A stretch of DNA of 39,020 bases from Thermus aquaticus (GCF_001280255.1 NZ_LHCI01000106.1:1911856-1950875); one strand, 5' to 3'. Counted from the first letter of the stretch, positions 24,433 through 34,399 are shown. The notes: a model not told the origin generated them from the letters alone. Made by a program: numbers and translations.

Positions 24433-27400
24433 ATGTTCAAAGAGGTCGGCGAGCCGGACTTTCCCAGGCTGGAAGAGGAGATCCTGGCCTTCTGGAAGCG
24501 GGAGAAGATCTTCCAAAAGAGCGTGGAGGCCCGCAAGGGCGCCCCCCGCTACGCCGTCTACGAGGGCCCCCCCACGGCCAACGGCATGCCCCACGTGGGC
24601 CACGCCCAGGCCCGGAGCTACAAGGACCTCTTCCCCCGCTTCAAGACCATGCAGGGCTACTACGCCCCCAGGCGGGCGGGCTGGGACACCCACGGCCTGC
24701 CCGTGGAGCTGGAGGTGGAGAAGAAACTGGGGCTAAAGAGCAAGCGGGAGATTGAGGCCTACGGCATTGAGCGCTTCAACCAGGCCTGCCGGGAGTCGGT
24801 CTTCACCTACGAGAAGGAGTGGGAGGCCTTCACCGAGCGCCTCGCCTACTGGGTGGACCTGGAAAACGCCTACGCCACCCTGCACCCCACCTACATTGAG
24901 AGCATCTGGTGGAGCCTGAAGCGCCTCTTTGACCGGGGCCTCCTCTACCGGGACCACAAGGTGGTGCCCTACTGCCCGCGGTGCGGCACCCCCCTCTCCT
25001 CCCACGAGCTCGCTTTGGGCTACAAGGAGATCCACGACCCCTCGGTCTACGTGCGCCTGCCCCTCAAGGAGCCCGGGAGGCTGGGCCTAGAGCGGGCTAG
25101 CCTCCTCATCTGGACCACCACGCCCTGGACCCTGCCCGGCAACGTGGCCGCCGCCCTCCACCCCGAGTACACCTACGCCGCCTTCGCCCTGGGCGAGGAG
25201 GCCCTGATCCTGGAAGAGGGCCTGGGGAAAGGGCTTCTGGGCGAGGAGACGCCCGTCCTCAGAACCTTCCTGGGGAAGGACCTCGAGGGCCTCCCCTACG
25301 AGCCCCCCTATCCCCAGGAGCTGGAGCGGGGGTACTTCACCGTCCTCGCCGACTACGTGAGCCGGGAGGAGGGCACCGGCATCGTCCACCAGGCCCCCGC
25401 CTTCGGCGCCGAGGACCTGGAGACGGCCAGGCGCTACGGCCTTCCCCTCCTCAAGACCGTGGACGAGGAGGGGAAGATGAGGGTGGCCCCCTTTGAGGGC
25501 CTCTTCTTCCGGGAGGCCAACCGGGCCGTCCTCAAGGACCTAAGGGCGCGGGGCCTCCTCTTTAAGGAGGAGCAGATCCTCCACAGCTACCCCCACTGCT
25601 GGCGGTGCTCCACCCCCCTCATGTACTACGCCACCGAGACCTGGTTCATCCGAAACACCGCCTTCAAGGAGGAGCTCATCCGCAAGAACCAGGAGATCAA
25701 CTGGGTGCCGCCCCACATCAAGGAGGGCCGCTACGGGGAGTGGCTGAGAAACCTGGTGGACTGGGCGCTAAGCCGCAACCGCTACTGGGGCACCCCCCTC
25801 CCCATCTGGGTCTGCGAGGCCTGCGGCAAGGAGGAGGCCATCGGGAGCTTCGCCGAGCTTAAGGCCAGGGCCAAAACTCCCCTCCCCGAGCCCTTTGACC
25901 CCCACCGCCCCCACGTGGACCGGGTGGAGCTAGGGTGCGCCTGCGGCGGGACCATGCGCCGGGTCCCCTACGTCATTGACGTCTGGTACGACTCCGGGGC
26001 CATGCCCTTCGCCTCCATCCACTACCCCTTTGAGAACGAAGCGGAGTTCCGGGAGGCCTTCCCCGCCGACTTCATCGCCGAGGGCGTTGACCAGACCCGG
26101 GGCTGGTTCAACTCTTTGCACCAGCTCGGGGTGATGCTCTTCGGCTCCATCGCCTTTAAAAACGTCATCTGCCACGGCCTCATCCTGGACGAGAAGGGGC
26201 AGAAGATGTCCAAGTCCAAGGGCAACGTGGTGGACCCCTGGGACATCATCCGGGAGTTCGGGGCGGACGCCCTCCGGTGGTACATCTACATCTCCGCCCC
26301 CCCGGAGGCCGACCGCCGCTTCGGCCCCAACCTGGTGCGGGAAACGGTGCGGGACTACTTCCTCACCCTCTGGAACGTTTATAGCTTCTTCGTCACCTAC
26401 GCCAACCTGGACCGCCCCAACCTGAAGTCCCCGCCCCCGCCCAAGGAGCGGCCCGAGCTGGACCGCTGGCTTCTCGCCCGCATGCAGGACCTCATCCAGA
26501 GGGTGACCGAGGCCCTCGAGGCCCATGACCCCACCACCTCTAGCCGCGCCCTCCGGGACTTCGTGGTGGAGGACCTCTCCCAGTGGTACGTGCGCCGGGG
26601 GAGGCGGCGCTACTGGAAAAACGAGGACGCCCTGGACCGGGAGTCGGCCTACGCCACCCTCTACGAGGCCCTGGTCCTCATCGCCAAGCTCTCCGCCCCC
26701 TTCACCCCCTATCTGGCCGAGGTCCTCTGGCAGAACTTGGTGAGAAGCGTGGACGAAGGGGCCAAAGAAAGCGTCCACCTGGCCGACTGGCCGGAGGTGG
26801 ACCCGGCTTTGGTGGACGAGGCGCTGGTGACCAAGATGCGGGCGGTCCTTAGGGTGGTGGAGCTAGCCCGCTCGGCCCGGGCCAGAAGCGGGGTCAAGAC
26901 CAGAACCCCTCTTCCCCTCCTCCTCGTCACCGCCCCCACCCCCTTGGAACGGGAGGGCCTTCGCCACTTCGCCCCCGAGATCGCCGAGGAGCTCAACGTC
27001 AAGGAGGTGCGGGTCCTGGAGCCCGGGGAGGAGGTCCTCTCCTACCGGGTCCTCCCCAACCTCAAGCTCTTGGGCAAGAAGTACGGGCGCCTGGTCCCCG
27101 GGATCAAAGAGGCCCTGGAGAGGGAGAAGGACCGGGTGGTGGCCGCCCTTTTAAAGGGCGAGGGCGTGGCCCTGGAGGTGGGCGGTCAGGTCCTCCACCT
27201 CCTGCCCGAGGAGGTCCTCCTCGAGGCCCAGGCCCCCGAGGGGTACCAGGCCCTGGAGAAGAACGGGTACGTGGCCGCCTTGGAGGTGCGGGTCACCGAG
27301 GAGCTGAAGCTGGAGGGCCTGGCCCGGGACCTGATCCGCCTCCTGCAGGAGGCCAGGAAGAGCATGGGCCTGAAGGTGGCGGACCGCATCCGCGTGCGCT

Positions 27401-27576
27401 ACCAGGCGGAAGGGGCCTATCTGGAGGCGCTAAAGCGCCACGGGGACAGGATCGCCGGCGAGGTCCTGGCCGTGGAGCTGGCCGAGGGGCCCCTCGAGGG
27501 CTTCGGGACCGGCGTGGAGGACGAGGAGGGGAAGGCCCGCTTCGCCCTGGAAAGGGTAGAATGGCCCCATGGGTGA
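24433..27576 (+). CDS. ileS: Isoleucyl-tRNA synthetase
   Basis: A 1047-residue class I synthetase, the size of Thermus IleRS. The HIGH-type motif reads HVGH in [16 protein letters not shown] and the KMSKS loop is intact ([16 protein letters not shown], about residue 592). The editing (CP1) domain includes [11 protein letters not shown] and the later [12 protein letters not shown]. Zinc-type Cys pairs occur at [24 protein letters not shown] and CEACGKEEA. The start follows a strong AGGAGGTG site. Expression is controlled by the upstream T-box. The 3' end overlaps the Uma2-family gene by 8 bases, starting a five-gene run in one direction. Confidence 0.97.
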   Translation: MFKEVGEPDFPRLEEEILAFWKREKIFQKSVEARKGAPRYAVYEGPPTANGMPHVGHAQARSYKDLFPRFKTMQGYYAPRRAGWDTHGLPVELEVEKKLGLKSKREIEAYGIERFNQACRESVFTYEKEWEAFTERLAYWVDLENAYATLHPTYIESIWWSLKRLFDRGLLYRDHKVVPYCPRCGTPLSSHELALGYKEIHDPSVYVRLPLKEPGRLGLERASLLIWTTTPWTLPGNVAAALHPEYTYAAFALGEEALILEEGLGKGLLGEETPVLRTFLGKDLEGLPYEPPYPQELERGYFTVLADYVSREEGTGIVHQAPAFGAEDLETARRYGLPLLKTVDEEGKMRVAPFEGLFFREANRAVLKDLRARGLLFKEEQILHSYPHCWRCSTPLMYYATETWFIRNTAFKEELIRKNQEINWVPPHIKEGRYGEWLRNLVDWALSRNRYWGTPLPIWVCEACGKEEAIGSFAELKARAKTPLPEPFDPHRPHVDRVELGCACGGTMRRVPYVIDVWYDSGAMPFASIHYPFENEAEFREAFPADFIAEGVDQTRGWFNSLHQLGVMLFGSIAFKNVICHGLILDEKGQKMSKSKGNVVDPWDIIREFGADALRWYIYISAPPEADRRFGPNLVRETVRDYFLTLWNVYSFFVTYANLDRPNLKSPPPPKERPELDRWLLARMQDLIQRVTEALEAHDPTTSSRALRDFVVEDLSQWYVRRGRRRYWKNEDALDRESAYATLYEALVLIAKLSAPFTPYLAEVLWQNLVRSVDEGAKESVHLADWPEVDPALVDEALVTKMRAVLRVVELARSARARSGVKTRTPLPLLLVTAPTPLEREGLRHFAPEIAEELNVKEVRVLEPGEEVLSYRVLPNLKLLGKKYGRLVPGIKEALEREKDRVVAALLKGEGVALEVGGQVLHLLPEEVLLEAQAPEGYQALEKNGYVAALEVRVTEELKLEGLARDLIRLLQEARKSMGLKVADRIRVRYQAEGAYLEALKRHGDRIAGEVLAVELAEGPLEGFGTGVEDEEGKARFALERVEWPHG

Positions 27577-28123
27577 GGCGGCCGCCAAGCCCCTGAGCCT
27601 CGAGGCCTACCTGGCCCTGGAGGCGGCGAGTTCCCGCCGCCACCACCTGGTGGAAGGCTTTTTGTGGGCCATGGCGGGGGCGGGGAAGGCCCACAACCAG
27701 CTCCTCACCCGCCTTCTCCTCCAGCTGGCCCCCGCAGCCCTAGCCCAAGGATACGAGGCCTACGCGGCGGACCGCCGCCTCAAGACTGCCCAGGACACGG
27801 TCTTTTACCCCGACCTCATGGTGGTATGCGACCCCTCCCCCTCTCCCCTCTACGAGGAAACCCCCTGCCTTCTCGTTGAGATCCTCTCCGAGAGCACGGA
27901 GGACCTGGATCGGGGGAAGAAGCTTTGGCACTACCTGCGCCTACCCTCGCTGAAGGCCTACCTCATGGTGGATAGCCGCAGGATGAGCCTGGAGGCCTAC
28001 CTGCGGCAGGGGGAAACTTGGGTCTACCGGGCCCTAGGCCCTAAAGAGGCCCTAGCCCTCCCCTGCCCTCCCGTAACCCTCTCCGTAGAGGCGCTTTACC
28101 AGGGTGTGGAGCTAGGGGTATAG
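27569..28123 (+). CDS. Uma2-family (DUF820) putative PD-(D/E)XK nuclease-fold protein
   Basis: A 184-residue member of the Uma2/DUF820 family, common in cyanobacteria and Thermus. Typical features are the N-terminal [21 protein letters not shown] with the family Glu, then [12 protein letters not shown] (nuclease Asp), [19 protein letters not shown] (Glu and Lys of a PD-(D/E)XK-like site) and [15 protein letters not shown]. The fold is restriction-endonuclease-like; no biological role is established and families expand in genomes without clear linkage. It overlaps ileS by 8 bases and lies 7 bases before the peptidase gene, so it is under the T-box promoter. Confidence 0.87.
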   Translation: MGEAAAKPLSLEAYLALEAASSRRHHLVEGFLWAMAGAGKAHNQLLTRLLLQLAPAALAQGYEAYAADRRLKTAQDTVFYPDLMVVCDPSPSPLYEETPCLLVEILSESTEDLDRGKKLWHYLRLPSLKAYLMVDSRRMSLEAYLRQGETWVYRALGPKEALALPCPPVTLSVEALYQGVELGV

Positions 28124-28130
28124 TGCCCCC

Positions 28131-29168
28131 GTGCCGGAACCGCAAGCCCTCCTAGAACCTCTGGAGCTGGACGCCCTCTACATCACCCGCCCGGAGAACG
28201 TCCGCTACCTCACGGGCTTCCCCCACCCCGAGGACGCCCAGGTCCTCATCGCCCCCGAAGGGGCCTTCCTCCTCACCGACCCCCGCTACCCCGAGGCGGA
28301 GCGGGAAAGCCGCATCCCCGCCAGGGTCCTGAAGCGGGAGGAGAGGGAGGCCCTCTTCCAGGACCTGAGGGGCCGGGTGGGCTTTGAGGCGGAGCACCTC
28401 CCCTACGCCGCCCTGGAGCGCCTGCGGGAGCTTTCTCCTGCGGAGTGGGTACCCACCAAGGGGGTCATAGAGCGCCTCCGCCTCAAGAAAAGCCCCGAGG
28501 AAGTGGCGAGGATCCGCCAGGCCCAGGCCCTGGCGGAAAGGGCCCTGGAGCGGGCCCTGACCCTCCTAAGGCCCGGGGTGGAGGAGCGGGAAGTGGCCCT
28601 GGAGATAGAGTTCTTCCTGCGCAAAGAGGGCGCGGAGGACGTGGCCTTCCCCCCCATCGTGGCCTCCGGGGCGAGGGGGGCCCTGCCCCACGCCGGGGCC
28701 TCGGAGAAGCGCCTGGAGCCCGGGGAGCTCATCACCCTGGACCTGGGGGCCAAGGTGGCGGGGTACCACTCGGATATGACCCGCACCGTGGCCCTGGGGA
28801 AGCCTTCTCCGGAGATGCGCCGGGTCTACGAGGCAGTCCAGGAGGCCCTCGAGGTGGCCCTTCAGGGCCTTAAGCCCGGAAGGACGGGGAAGGAGGTGGA
28901 CGCCCTGGCCCGCGAGGCCCTGGGGCGCCACGGCCTGGACCGCTATTTCGTCCACTCCCTGGGTCACGGGGTGGGCCTCGCCGTCCACGAGGGACCGGGG
29001 CTTTCCCCCTACACCGAAGAGGTCCTGGAGCCCGGCATGGTGGTCACCGTGGAGCCCGGGGTCTACCTGCCCGGGGTGGGCGGGGTGCGGATTGAGGAGC
29101 TGGTCCTCATCACCGAGGACGGGATAGAGCTCCTTTCCCGATTTCCCCGGGGCTACCTGGAGGTCTAG
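28131..29168 (+). CDS. M24 (aminopeptidase P-type) Xaa-Pro peptidase
   Basis: A 345-residue metallopeptidase with a GTG start. The N-terminal creatinase-like domain has [14 protein letters not shown]. The C-terminal pita-bread domain carries the metal ligands: [21 protein letters not shown] (two Asp), [15 protein letters not shown] (His), [21 protein letters not shown] (two Glu). It should cleave N-terminal residues preceding proline or hydrolyse Xaa-Pro dipeptides in the cytosol, with two Mn or Co ions. It is one base from the RlpA-like gene. The exact peptidase class (aminopeptidase versus prolidase) is not settled by motifs alone. Confidence 0.92.
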   Translation: MPEPQALLEPLELDALYITRPENVRYLTGFPHPEDAQVLIAPEGAFLLTDPRYPEAERESRIPARVLKREEREALFQDLRGRVGFEAEHLPYAALERLRELSPAEWVPTKGVIERLRLKKSPEEVARIRQAQALAERALERALTLLRPGVEEREVALEIEFFLRKEGAEDVAFPPIVASGARGALPHAGASEKRLEPGELITLDLGAKVAGYHSDMTRTVALGKPSPEMRRVYEAVQEALEVALQGLKPGRTGKEVDALAREALGRHGLDRYFVHSLGHGVGLAVHEGPGLSPYTEEVLEPGMVVTVEPGVYLPGVGGVRIEELVLITEDGIELLSRFPRGYLEV

Positions 29169-29169
29169 G

Positions 29170-29673
29170 ATGCGCCTTCTCGCCCTATGGCTCGTTTTCG
29201 CCCTGGCCCTGGCCCTGGCCCAGACCTACACCGTGAAGCCGGGGGACACCCTCTACCGCATCGCCAAAGCCCACGGCCTCACCGTGGCCGAGCTCATGCG
29301 GCTAAACGGCCTCACCTCGGAGCGCATCTACCCCGGCCAGGTGCTGAGGGTGGGTGGGGAAGGGCCAAAAGAACCCAGGGGGCGCTTCTTCCAAGAAGGC
29401 CTCGCCGTCTGGTACGGCCCCGGCTTCCACGGCAAAAGGACGGCCAGCGGCGAAATCTACGACTTGCACGCCCTCACCGCCGCCCACCCCACCCTCCCCT
29501 TCGGCACCCGGGTGCGGGTGACCAACCCCAAAAACGGCCGGAGCGTGGTGGTGCGCATCAACGACCGGGGGCCTTTTGGAGGGCGGTACATCATTGACCT
29601 CTCCTACGCAGCCGCCAAGGCCATCGGGGCCCTTTCCGCCACCCGGGTGCGCCTCGAGGTCCTGGAGGAGTGA
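29170..29673 (+). CDS. LysM plus RlpA-like double-psi beta-barrel exported protein
   Basis: A 167-residue envelope protein with signal peptide [18 protein letters not shown]. One LysM repeat follows ([20 protein letters not shown], about residues 20-60). The C-terminal domain is RlpA-like: [38 protein letters not shown] with the expected His, and VRINDRGPF with the catalytic-type Asp. RlpA proteins bind denuded peptidoglycan glycans and some are lytic transglycosylases; the visible Asp and His suggest activity is possible. LysM fused to an RlpA domain replaces the SPOR domain used in proteobacteria. It starts one base after the peptidase stop. Confidence 0.9.
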   Translation: MRLLALWLVFALALALAQTYTVKPGDTLYRIAKAHGLTVAELMRLNGLTSERIYPGQVLRVGGEGPKEPRGRFFQEGLAVWYGPGFHGKRTASGEIYDLHALTAAHPTLPFGTRVRVTNPKNGRSVVVRINDRGPFGGRYIIDLSYAAAKAIGALSATRVRLEVLEE

Positions 29674-30503
29674 TGGTCCGCTACGGGTTTCACCTCTCCA
29701 TCGCCAGCAAGAAGGGGGTGGCCGGGGCCCTCGAGGAGGCCATGGCCCTGGGGCTCACCGCCTTCCAGATCTTCGCCAAAAGCCCCAGGAGCTGGAGGAC
29801 CCGGCCCCTCGCCGCAAACGAGGTGGAGGCCTTCCGGGCCCTGAAGGAGATGGCGGGGGGGATGCCCGCCGTCATCCACGCCTCCTACCTGGTGAACCTG
29901 GGGGCCGAGGGGGAGCTCTGGGAAAAGAGCGTCATGAGCCTGGCCGACGACCTGGAGAAGGCGGCCATCCTGGGCGTGGAGTACGTGGTGGTCCACCCCG
30001 GCTCCGGGGACCCCAAGAGGGTCAAGGAGGGGGCCCTCAAGGCCCTCCGCCTGGCGGGGGTCAGGGGGAAGCCCACCCTCCTTCTGGAGAACACCGCCGG
30101 GGGCGGGGAGAAGGTGGGAAGCCGCTTTGAGGAGCTGGCCTGGCTCCTGGAGGACACCCCCCTGCAGGCCTGCTTAGACACCTGCCACGCCTTCGCCGCC
30201 GGCTACGACGTGAAGGAAGACCCCCAAGGGGTCCTCATCGCCTTGGATAAGGCGGTGGGCCTGGAGCGGGTGCCGGTGGTCCACCTCAACGACTCCGTGG
30301 GCGGCTTGGGGAGCCGCATAGACCACCACGCCCACCTCCTCCAGGGCCAGATCGGCGAGGGCCTCAAGGAGGTCCTTCTAGACCCCAGGCTGAGGGGCCG
30401 GGTCTTCATCCTGGAGACCCCCAGGAGCCCCGAGGAGGACGCCTGGAACCTGAAGGTCCTCCAGGGCTGGCTGGAGGAGGCCGCCTCCCAGAATAAGCTG
30501 TAG
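29673..30503 (+). CDS. nfo: Endonuclease IV (AP endonuclease)
   Basis: About 276 residues; the ATG at 29673 overlaps the previous stop by one base (TGATG), and a GTG one codon upstream is an alternative. A zinc-dependent TIM-barrel AP endonuclease of base-excision repair. Motifs in order: GFHLSIASKKG, FQIFAKSPRSW, VIHASYLVNLGA, VVHPGSGDPKR, LLENTAGGG (Glu ligand), ACLDTCHAFAAGYD, VVHLNDSVGGLGSRIDHHAHLLQGQIGEG and FILETPR. All nine expected metal ligands appear present. It is the last gene of the ileS run, ending in a strong hairpin. Repair shares its transcript with protein-synthesis and peptidase genes, a grouping without obvious logic. Confidence 0.95.
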   Translation: MVRYGFHLSIASKKGVAGALEEAMALGLTAFQIFAKSPRSWRTRPLAANEVEAFRALKEMAGGMPAVIHASYLVNLGAEGELWEKSVMSLADDLEKAAILGVEYVVVHPGSGDPKRVKEGALKALRLAGVRGKPTLLLENTAGGGEKVGSRFEELAWLLEDTPLQACLDTCHAFAAGYDVKEDPQGVLIALDKAVGLERVPVVHLNDSVGGLGSRIDHHAHLLQGQIGEGLKEVLLDPRLRGRVFILETPRSPEEDAWNLKVLQGWLEEAASQNKL

Positions 30504-30565
30504 GGCGGAGACCGCCAGGGCGAGAAGCCCCAGCCTAAAGGCCCGGTCTTCCCCTTTGCCGGGGC

Positions 30566-30593
30566 CCCCATGCTGGCGCAAGCCAGCATGGGG
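30566..30593. terminator. Bidirectional hairpin between nfo and the M50 operon
   Basis: CCCCATGCTGGC-GCAA-GCCAGCATGGGG is a perfect 12-base stem closed by a stable GNRA-type tetraloop. It lies where two convergent transcription units meet, 63 bases after nfo and 6 bases after the small minus-strand ORF. T-runs are poor on both sides, so it may act as a Rho-assisted terminator or a 3'-end stabiliser. Confidence 0.6.
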
Positions 30594-30598
30594 TGGTA

Positions 30599-30694
30599 TT
30601 AGGCCACCCCGAGCCCCGCCCCCAGGAGGGCCAGGGCGATCCCGTTGAGCCAGCCCAAGAGGGGCAGGAGGGTGGGGTATTTAAAGCTGCGCAT
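30599..30694 (-). CDS. Candidate 31-residue single-pass membrane protein
   Basis: A short ORF, too small for normal gene finding, starting 9 bases after the M50 protease stop on the same strand. It encodes about 31 residues: a short polar, basic N terminus (MRSFKYP) then a continuous hydrophobic segment (LLPLLGWLNGIALALLGAGL) long enough to span a membrane. Third positions are mostly G or C, as in local genes. The ribosome-binding site is a GGGGG run very close to the ATG, so translation may be coupled. It ends just before the 12-base-stem hairpin, which gives it a natural transcript end. No family was recognised; an accessory role for the adjacent proteases is speculation. Confidence 0.45.
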   Translation of the reverse strand: MRSFKYPTLLPLLGWLNGIALALLGAGLGVA

Positions 30695-30703
30695 ACCCCC
30701 AGC

Positions 30704-31363
30704 CTAGCTAAAGAAAAACCCAAAGAAGGCCCTGCGGGCGAAGCGGAGCACCTCCTGGATAGGCCCCCGGAGCACGGTGAGGATGAGGAGGAAGGAGAGC
30801 CAAGCATACTGCTCAAGCCGCCAGAGAAAAGGGTGCCAGGAGAGGGGCAGAAGGCTTTGCAGGATCTTGGAGCCGTCCAGGGGCAGAATGGGCAGGAGGT
30901 TGAAGACGGCCAGGAGCAGGTTGACGCTGCTGGCGAAGAAGAAGGCCAGGGCTAAAACCCCGAGGAAGGTCTGCCCCTCCCCCCGGAAGGTGAGGGCCAC
31001 GCCCCAGGGGTCCAAGGCGAACAGCCCCCGCACCAGAAGGGCGAAGAGGACCGCCAGGGCCAGGTTGATGACGATGCCGGCGATGGAGACCACAAAAAGG
31101 CCCAGGCGGTAGCTCCGGAAGGCCCAGGGGTTCACCGGCACCGGCTTGGCCCAGCCGAACCCCACGAGAAGGAGCAGGACCGTGCCCAAAGGGTCCAGGT
31201 GCTTTAGGGGGTTCAGGGTGAGGCGGCCCAGGCGCCTGGCGGTGTCATCGCCAAAGCGGTAGGCGGCGTAGGCGTGGCCCCACTCGTGGAGGGCCAGGCT
31301 CAGGAGGAGGGCCGAAAAGGCCAGGGCGAAGGCCAGGGGGTCCTGCTGCAGGAGGGCGATCAT
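30704..31363 (-). CDS. M50 site-2-protease-family membrane metalloprotease
   Basis: A 219-residue polytopic membrane protein with an intact zinc protease core: [19 protein letters not shown] contains HEWGH (HExxH) at about residues 26-30, and [16 protein letters not shown] supplies the second motif (LPxxPLDG with the third zinc ligand Asp). Its size and arrangement fit the rhomboid-sized M50B group without PDZ or CBS domains. Such enzymes cut transmembrane segments, often of anti-sigma factors, but no such substrate is encoded here. It overlaps the related upstream gene by four bases and is followed by a 31-residue hydrophobic ORF. Confidence 0.93.
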   Translation of the reverse strand: MIALLQQDPLAFALAFSALLLSLALHEWGHAYAAYRFGDDTARRLGRLTLNPLKHLDPLGTVLLLLVGFGWAKPVPVNPWAFRSYRLGLFVVSIAGIVINLALAVLFALLVRGLFALDPWGVALTFRGEGQTFLGVLALAFFFASSVNLLLAVFNLLPILPLDGSKILQSLLPLSWHPFLWRLEQYAWLSFLLILTVLRGPIQEVLRFARRAFFGFFFS

Positions 31364-31965
31364 AGGCCAAGAACCCGGTAGACGCTATCCAGGAGGCCGG
31401 AAAGCCCCTGGGCCACGGTGGCCGTGACCCCGGCAAAGGAGAGGACCAGGAAGATGAGGATGAAGCCCAGAGGCCCCAGGGCAGCGATCTGGTCCAGGAA
31501 GCGCCGGGCCTCGAGGCCCCCCACGGCGTAAAGGGCCTTGGCCCCGTCCAGGGGCGGGACGGGGAAAAGGTAGATGGCGGCGTGGAGGAGCATGAGGCGC
31601 TGGGCCACCAGAAGCCCCTCCCCAAAGGGATAGGGCAGGAAGCGGGCCAAAAGGCCATAGAGGAAGGCGGCGAAGAAGAAGCCCAAAGGCCCCATGAAGG
31701 CCACCATGGCCCCTTTCCACCCCGGCAGGTTGGTGGGCACAAAGCGGGGCCAGCCAAAGCCCAGAAGGAGAAGGAGCACCAGGCCCAAAGGCTCCAGGTG
31801 GACCCTTAGGTCCAGGGAGAGGAAGCCGTAGCGCCTGGGGGCGGTTTCCCCATAGCGGTCCGCCAGGTAGGCCTGGAAGAGGTTGTGGAGTACAAGCCCC
31901 AGGGCGGCCAAGGCGAAGGCCACCAGGAAGACCGGGGGGTCATTCAGGAGAGGGAAGAGTCCCAT
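31360..31965 (-). CDS. M50-like membrane protein lacking the HExxH zinc site
   Basis: A 201-residue paralogue of the gene after it. The two align along their length: LGLVLHNLFQAYLADRYGET here against [20 protein letters not shown], and YLFPVPPLDGAKALYA against [15 protein letters not shown]. In this copy HEWGH is replaced by HNLFQ, so the catalytic Glu and the second zinc His are lost while the C-terminal PLDG motif remains. It is therefore expected to be inactive as a protease yet folded and conserved enough to keep an open frame. A regulatory or heterodimer partner role for the active neighbour is an attractive inference. It overlaps both flanking genes (four bases and 26 bases). Confidence 0.85.
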   Translation of the reverse strand: MGLFPLLNDPPVFLVAFALAALGLVLHNLFQAYLADRYGETAPRRYGFLSLDLRVHLEPLGLVLLLLLGFGWPRFVPTNLPGWKGAMVAFMGPLGFFFAAFLYGLLARFLPYPFGEGLLVAQRLMLLHAAIYLFPVPPLDGAKALYAVGGLEARRFLDQIAALGPLGFILIFLVLSFAGVTATVAQGLSGLLDSVYRVLGL

Positions 31966-34399
31966 CGCCCACCAGTCTACGGGCTAGGGCCAGCTCCTCC
32001 TCAAAGGTCCGCACCTCGCCCCTGGCCCGGGCCTCGGCCACCCGCCTCAGGATCTCCCCGATCTTTGGCCCGGGCTGCAGGCCCATCTCCAGAAGGTCCC
32101 TCCCCATGAGGACCCTGGGCCTTTCCGCAAGCCAGGCCTCCTTCTCCGGGAAGAGGGCCAGGAAGGCGCTCCTAAGGGGCTCCTTCTCCAAGGCCTCCCG
32201 ATCGGCCTCTCCCCTACCCGCCCTGAGGAGTAGGGCAAGCCCCTCCCTGAGGCACCTGGGGAGGGCCAGGGCCTGGGCCCTTTCCATGGGGTCCTCCTGG
32301 AAGTAGAGGAGGAGGAGAAGCCTGGCCTCCACCAGGGCCTTCCCCTCCCCCTTGAGCCTGGCGAAGGGCTCCTTGGGGGGCAGGCGGAGGCGGTAGAGGG
32401 GGTAGAGGGCGGAAAGCGCCTCCAGCAGGGTCAGGGCCTCCAGGAAGGTGTCCTCCTCGAGGGTGAGGAGGAGCTCGTCCCGAAGCCGGCTCTTGCTGGC
32501 CGTGGCCAGGACCTCGGGGAGAAGGGCCGGGGGAAGGGCCTTCAGGGCCTCCTCGGCGAAGCGGAAGGCGAGCCGGGCCGCCAGGCGGGCCCCCCGGACG
32601 ATGCGGCTCGGGTCCTCCACGAAGGAAAGGGGGTGGAGGGGCCTTAAAAGCCTGGCCTCCAGGTCCGAAAGGCCCCCGTAAGGGTCCAAAAGCTCCAGGG
32701 TGGCCAGGGAGAGGGCCATGGCGTTCACCGTGTAGTCCCGGCGCTCCAGGTCCTTGGCGATGGGGGCGGGCCGCACCTCCGGTAGGGCCCCGGGGTAAGG
32801 GTAGACCTCCTCCCGGCTTTCCGCCAGGTCCACGGAAAGGCCGAAGGGCAGGCGCACCCTCCCCGTGCCGAAGGCGTAGTGGAGGGCGTAACTACCCCCA
32901 AAGCGCTCCACCAAAAGGCGGGCCACCTCCTCCACCCGCACCCCCGGCTCCAACACCAGGTCTATGTCGGGGCCGGACCGCAAAAGAAGGGCGTCCCGCA
33001 CCGCACCCCCCACCAGGTAGACCCCCTGGGGGAAAGCCTCCTTGAGGGCCAGAAGCACCCGCCTGACCCCCTCGGGGAGGGAAAAGAGAAGGCGCTCCCC
33101 TAAAGGGGCCTCCGGGGAGGGGCGCTTGCGGTAGAGGTCGGTGCGGGTGAAGATGCCGAGGAGCCTGTATCCCTCCCCCACCGGCTCCCCCACCAGGAGC
33201 CGTCCCCCGCCCTCCTTGAGCCTGGCCTCCGCCTGGGACAGGGGGGTGTCGGGGGGCAGGACCACGGCCCGGGCCAGAAACCCCTCCACCGGGTGGTGGG
33301 AAAGCCCCAGGCGCTCGGCCTTCTTGAGGTCCCGCCTCCTGGCGATCCCTAAAACCCTGACCCCGCCCTCGGGGAGGGGCACCACCACGGGCATGGCCCC
33401 GTACCCCCGTTCCTCCAGGACCCGCAGGGCCTCCCGCACCGTGGTGGGCTTTAAGACCTCCACGGGGGCGGTCATCACCTCCCCCAGGGTGGGCTCGGGG
33501 TCCAGGTGCTGGGCAAGGGTGGTGAGGAGGAGGTTTAGGGCCCGCCTCTCCCCCCTGACCCGGGCGAAGGCGGCCCGGGGATGCCCCCCGCCCCCCACCT
33601 GGGCCAGCCAGCGGGCCACGTCCAGGCGGGCCCGGCTTCGGGCGATGAGAAGCGCCTCCTTCCCCAGGCGCAGGACGAGGAGGACCCCGTCCGCCTCGTG
33701 CAGGTCCAGAAGGGTGTGGGCCAGGGGGGCCAGGGCAGGCACGTACCCCTCTTCTTTGGCCCGGGCCAGGAGGAGGCGAAACCCCTCCACCTCCACCACC
33801 CTGGCGCTTTTGAGAAGCTCCTGGAAGATGGCCCTGGCCTCCGGGCCCAGAGGGGCCCGGACCCAGGTCCTTACCCGGGGGATCTCGGCCCCCATGAGGG
33901 CCAGGAAGTGGGCGGCCTCCAGGTCTAAAGGCTTGGTGGAGGGAAAGCTGAAGCCCCCGGTGTCCTCCCAAATCCCCGCGTAGGCCAAGGTGGCCTCCAA
34001 GGGGGTGAGGCCCAGGCCCCGTTCCTGGAGGAGGGGAACCAGAAGGCTCACCGTGGCCCCCACCTCCTGGACCCGCCCCCCCACAGCGGGCACGTCCCCG
34101 GGCAAGCGGGGGTGGTGGTCAAAGACCAGGAAGGGCACCTTCCCCACCAGGGCCCGGAAGGGGCCGATGCGCTCGGGGCGGGCGTTGTCCACCAGGATCA
34201 CCTCGGTGACCCGATCCAAAGGCACCTCCGAGGCGGGCACCAGGTCCAGGCGGTCCTCCAGAAGGGGGGCGATCTCCTTTAGGGGACCCTCGAGGCCCCC
34301 CACCACCGCCAGGAGGCTCCCGGGAAAGAGCTTGCCCGCCAGGACCATGGACCCCAGGGCATCAAAGTCCAGGTTCTCGTGGGCCACCACCACCCGCAC
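31940..34399 (-). CDS. DHH-CBS-tRNA nucleotidyltransferase fusion (CCA- or A-adding)
   Basis: About 819 residues from the GTG at 34399. A GTG 14 codons upstream is also in frame, but it lies inside the -10 of the divergent tRNA-Ser promoter and was not chosen. Domain order: DHH/DHHA1 phosphoesterase-like (VAHENLDFDALGSMVLA, VDNARPERI, FDHHPRLPGD, QVGGGGHPRAA; about 1-310), two CBS motifs (LGEVMTAPVEVLKPTTVREA and the following repeat; about 315-430), then a class II poly(A) polymerase head (VYLVGGAVRDALLLRSGPDIDLVLE and ERRDYTVNAMALSL) and helical tRNA-binding tail. Related Aquifex and Deinococcus fusions are A-adding or CCA-adding enzymes; which activity applies is not clear. Both tRNAs in this window already encode CCA, so its role would be repair. 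Confidence 0.88.
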   Translation of the reverse strand: MRVVVAHENLDFDALGSMVLAGKLFPGSLLAVVGGLEGPLKEIAPLLEDRLDLVPASEVPLDRVTEVILVDNARPERIGPFRALVGKVPFLVFDHHPRLPGDVPAVGGRVQEVGATVSLLVPLLQERGLGLTPLEATLAYAGIWEDTGGFSFPSTKPLDLEAAHFLALMGAEIPRVRTWVRAPLGPEARAIFQELLKSARVVEVEGFRLLLARAKEEGYVPALAPLAHTLLDLHEADGVLLVLRLGKEALLIARSRARLDVARWLAQVGGGGHPRAAFARVRGERRALNLLLTTLAQHLDPEPTLGEVMTAPVEVLKPTTVREALRVLEERGYGAMPVVVPLPEGGVRVLGIARRRDLKKAERLGLSHHPVEGFLARAVVLPPDTPLSQAEARLKEGGGRLLVGEPVGEGYRLLGIFTRTDLYRKRPSPEAPLGERLLFSLPEGVRRVLLALKEAFPQGVYLVGGAVRDALLLRSGPDIDLVLEPGVRVEEVARLLVERFGGSYALHYAFGTGRVRLPFGLSVDLAESREEVYPYPGALPEVRPAPIAKDLERRDYTVNAMALSLATLELLDPYGGLSDLEARLLRPLHPLSFVEDPSRIVRGARLAARLAFRFAEEALKALPPALLPEVLATASKSRLRDELLLTLEEDTFLEALTLLEALSALYPLYRLRLPPKEPFARLKGEGKALVEARLLLLLYFQEDPMERAQALALPRCLREGLALLLRAGRGEADREALEKEPLRSAFLALFPEKEAWLAERPRVLMGRDLLEMGLQPGPKIGEILRRVAEARARGEVRTFEEELALARRLVGDGTLPSPE

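Noticed and set aside
25930-26778. 282-codon minus-strand ORF inside ileS
   Set aside because: It lies wholly within the confirmed ileS catalytic region and has no recognisable domain.
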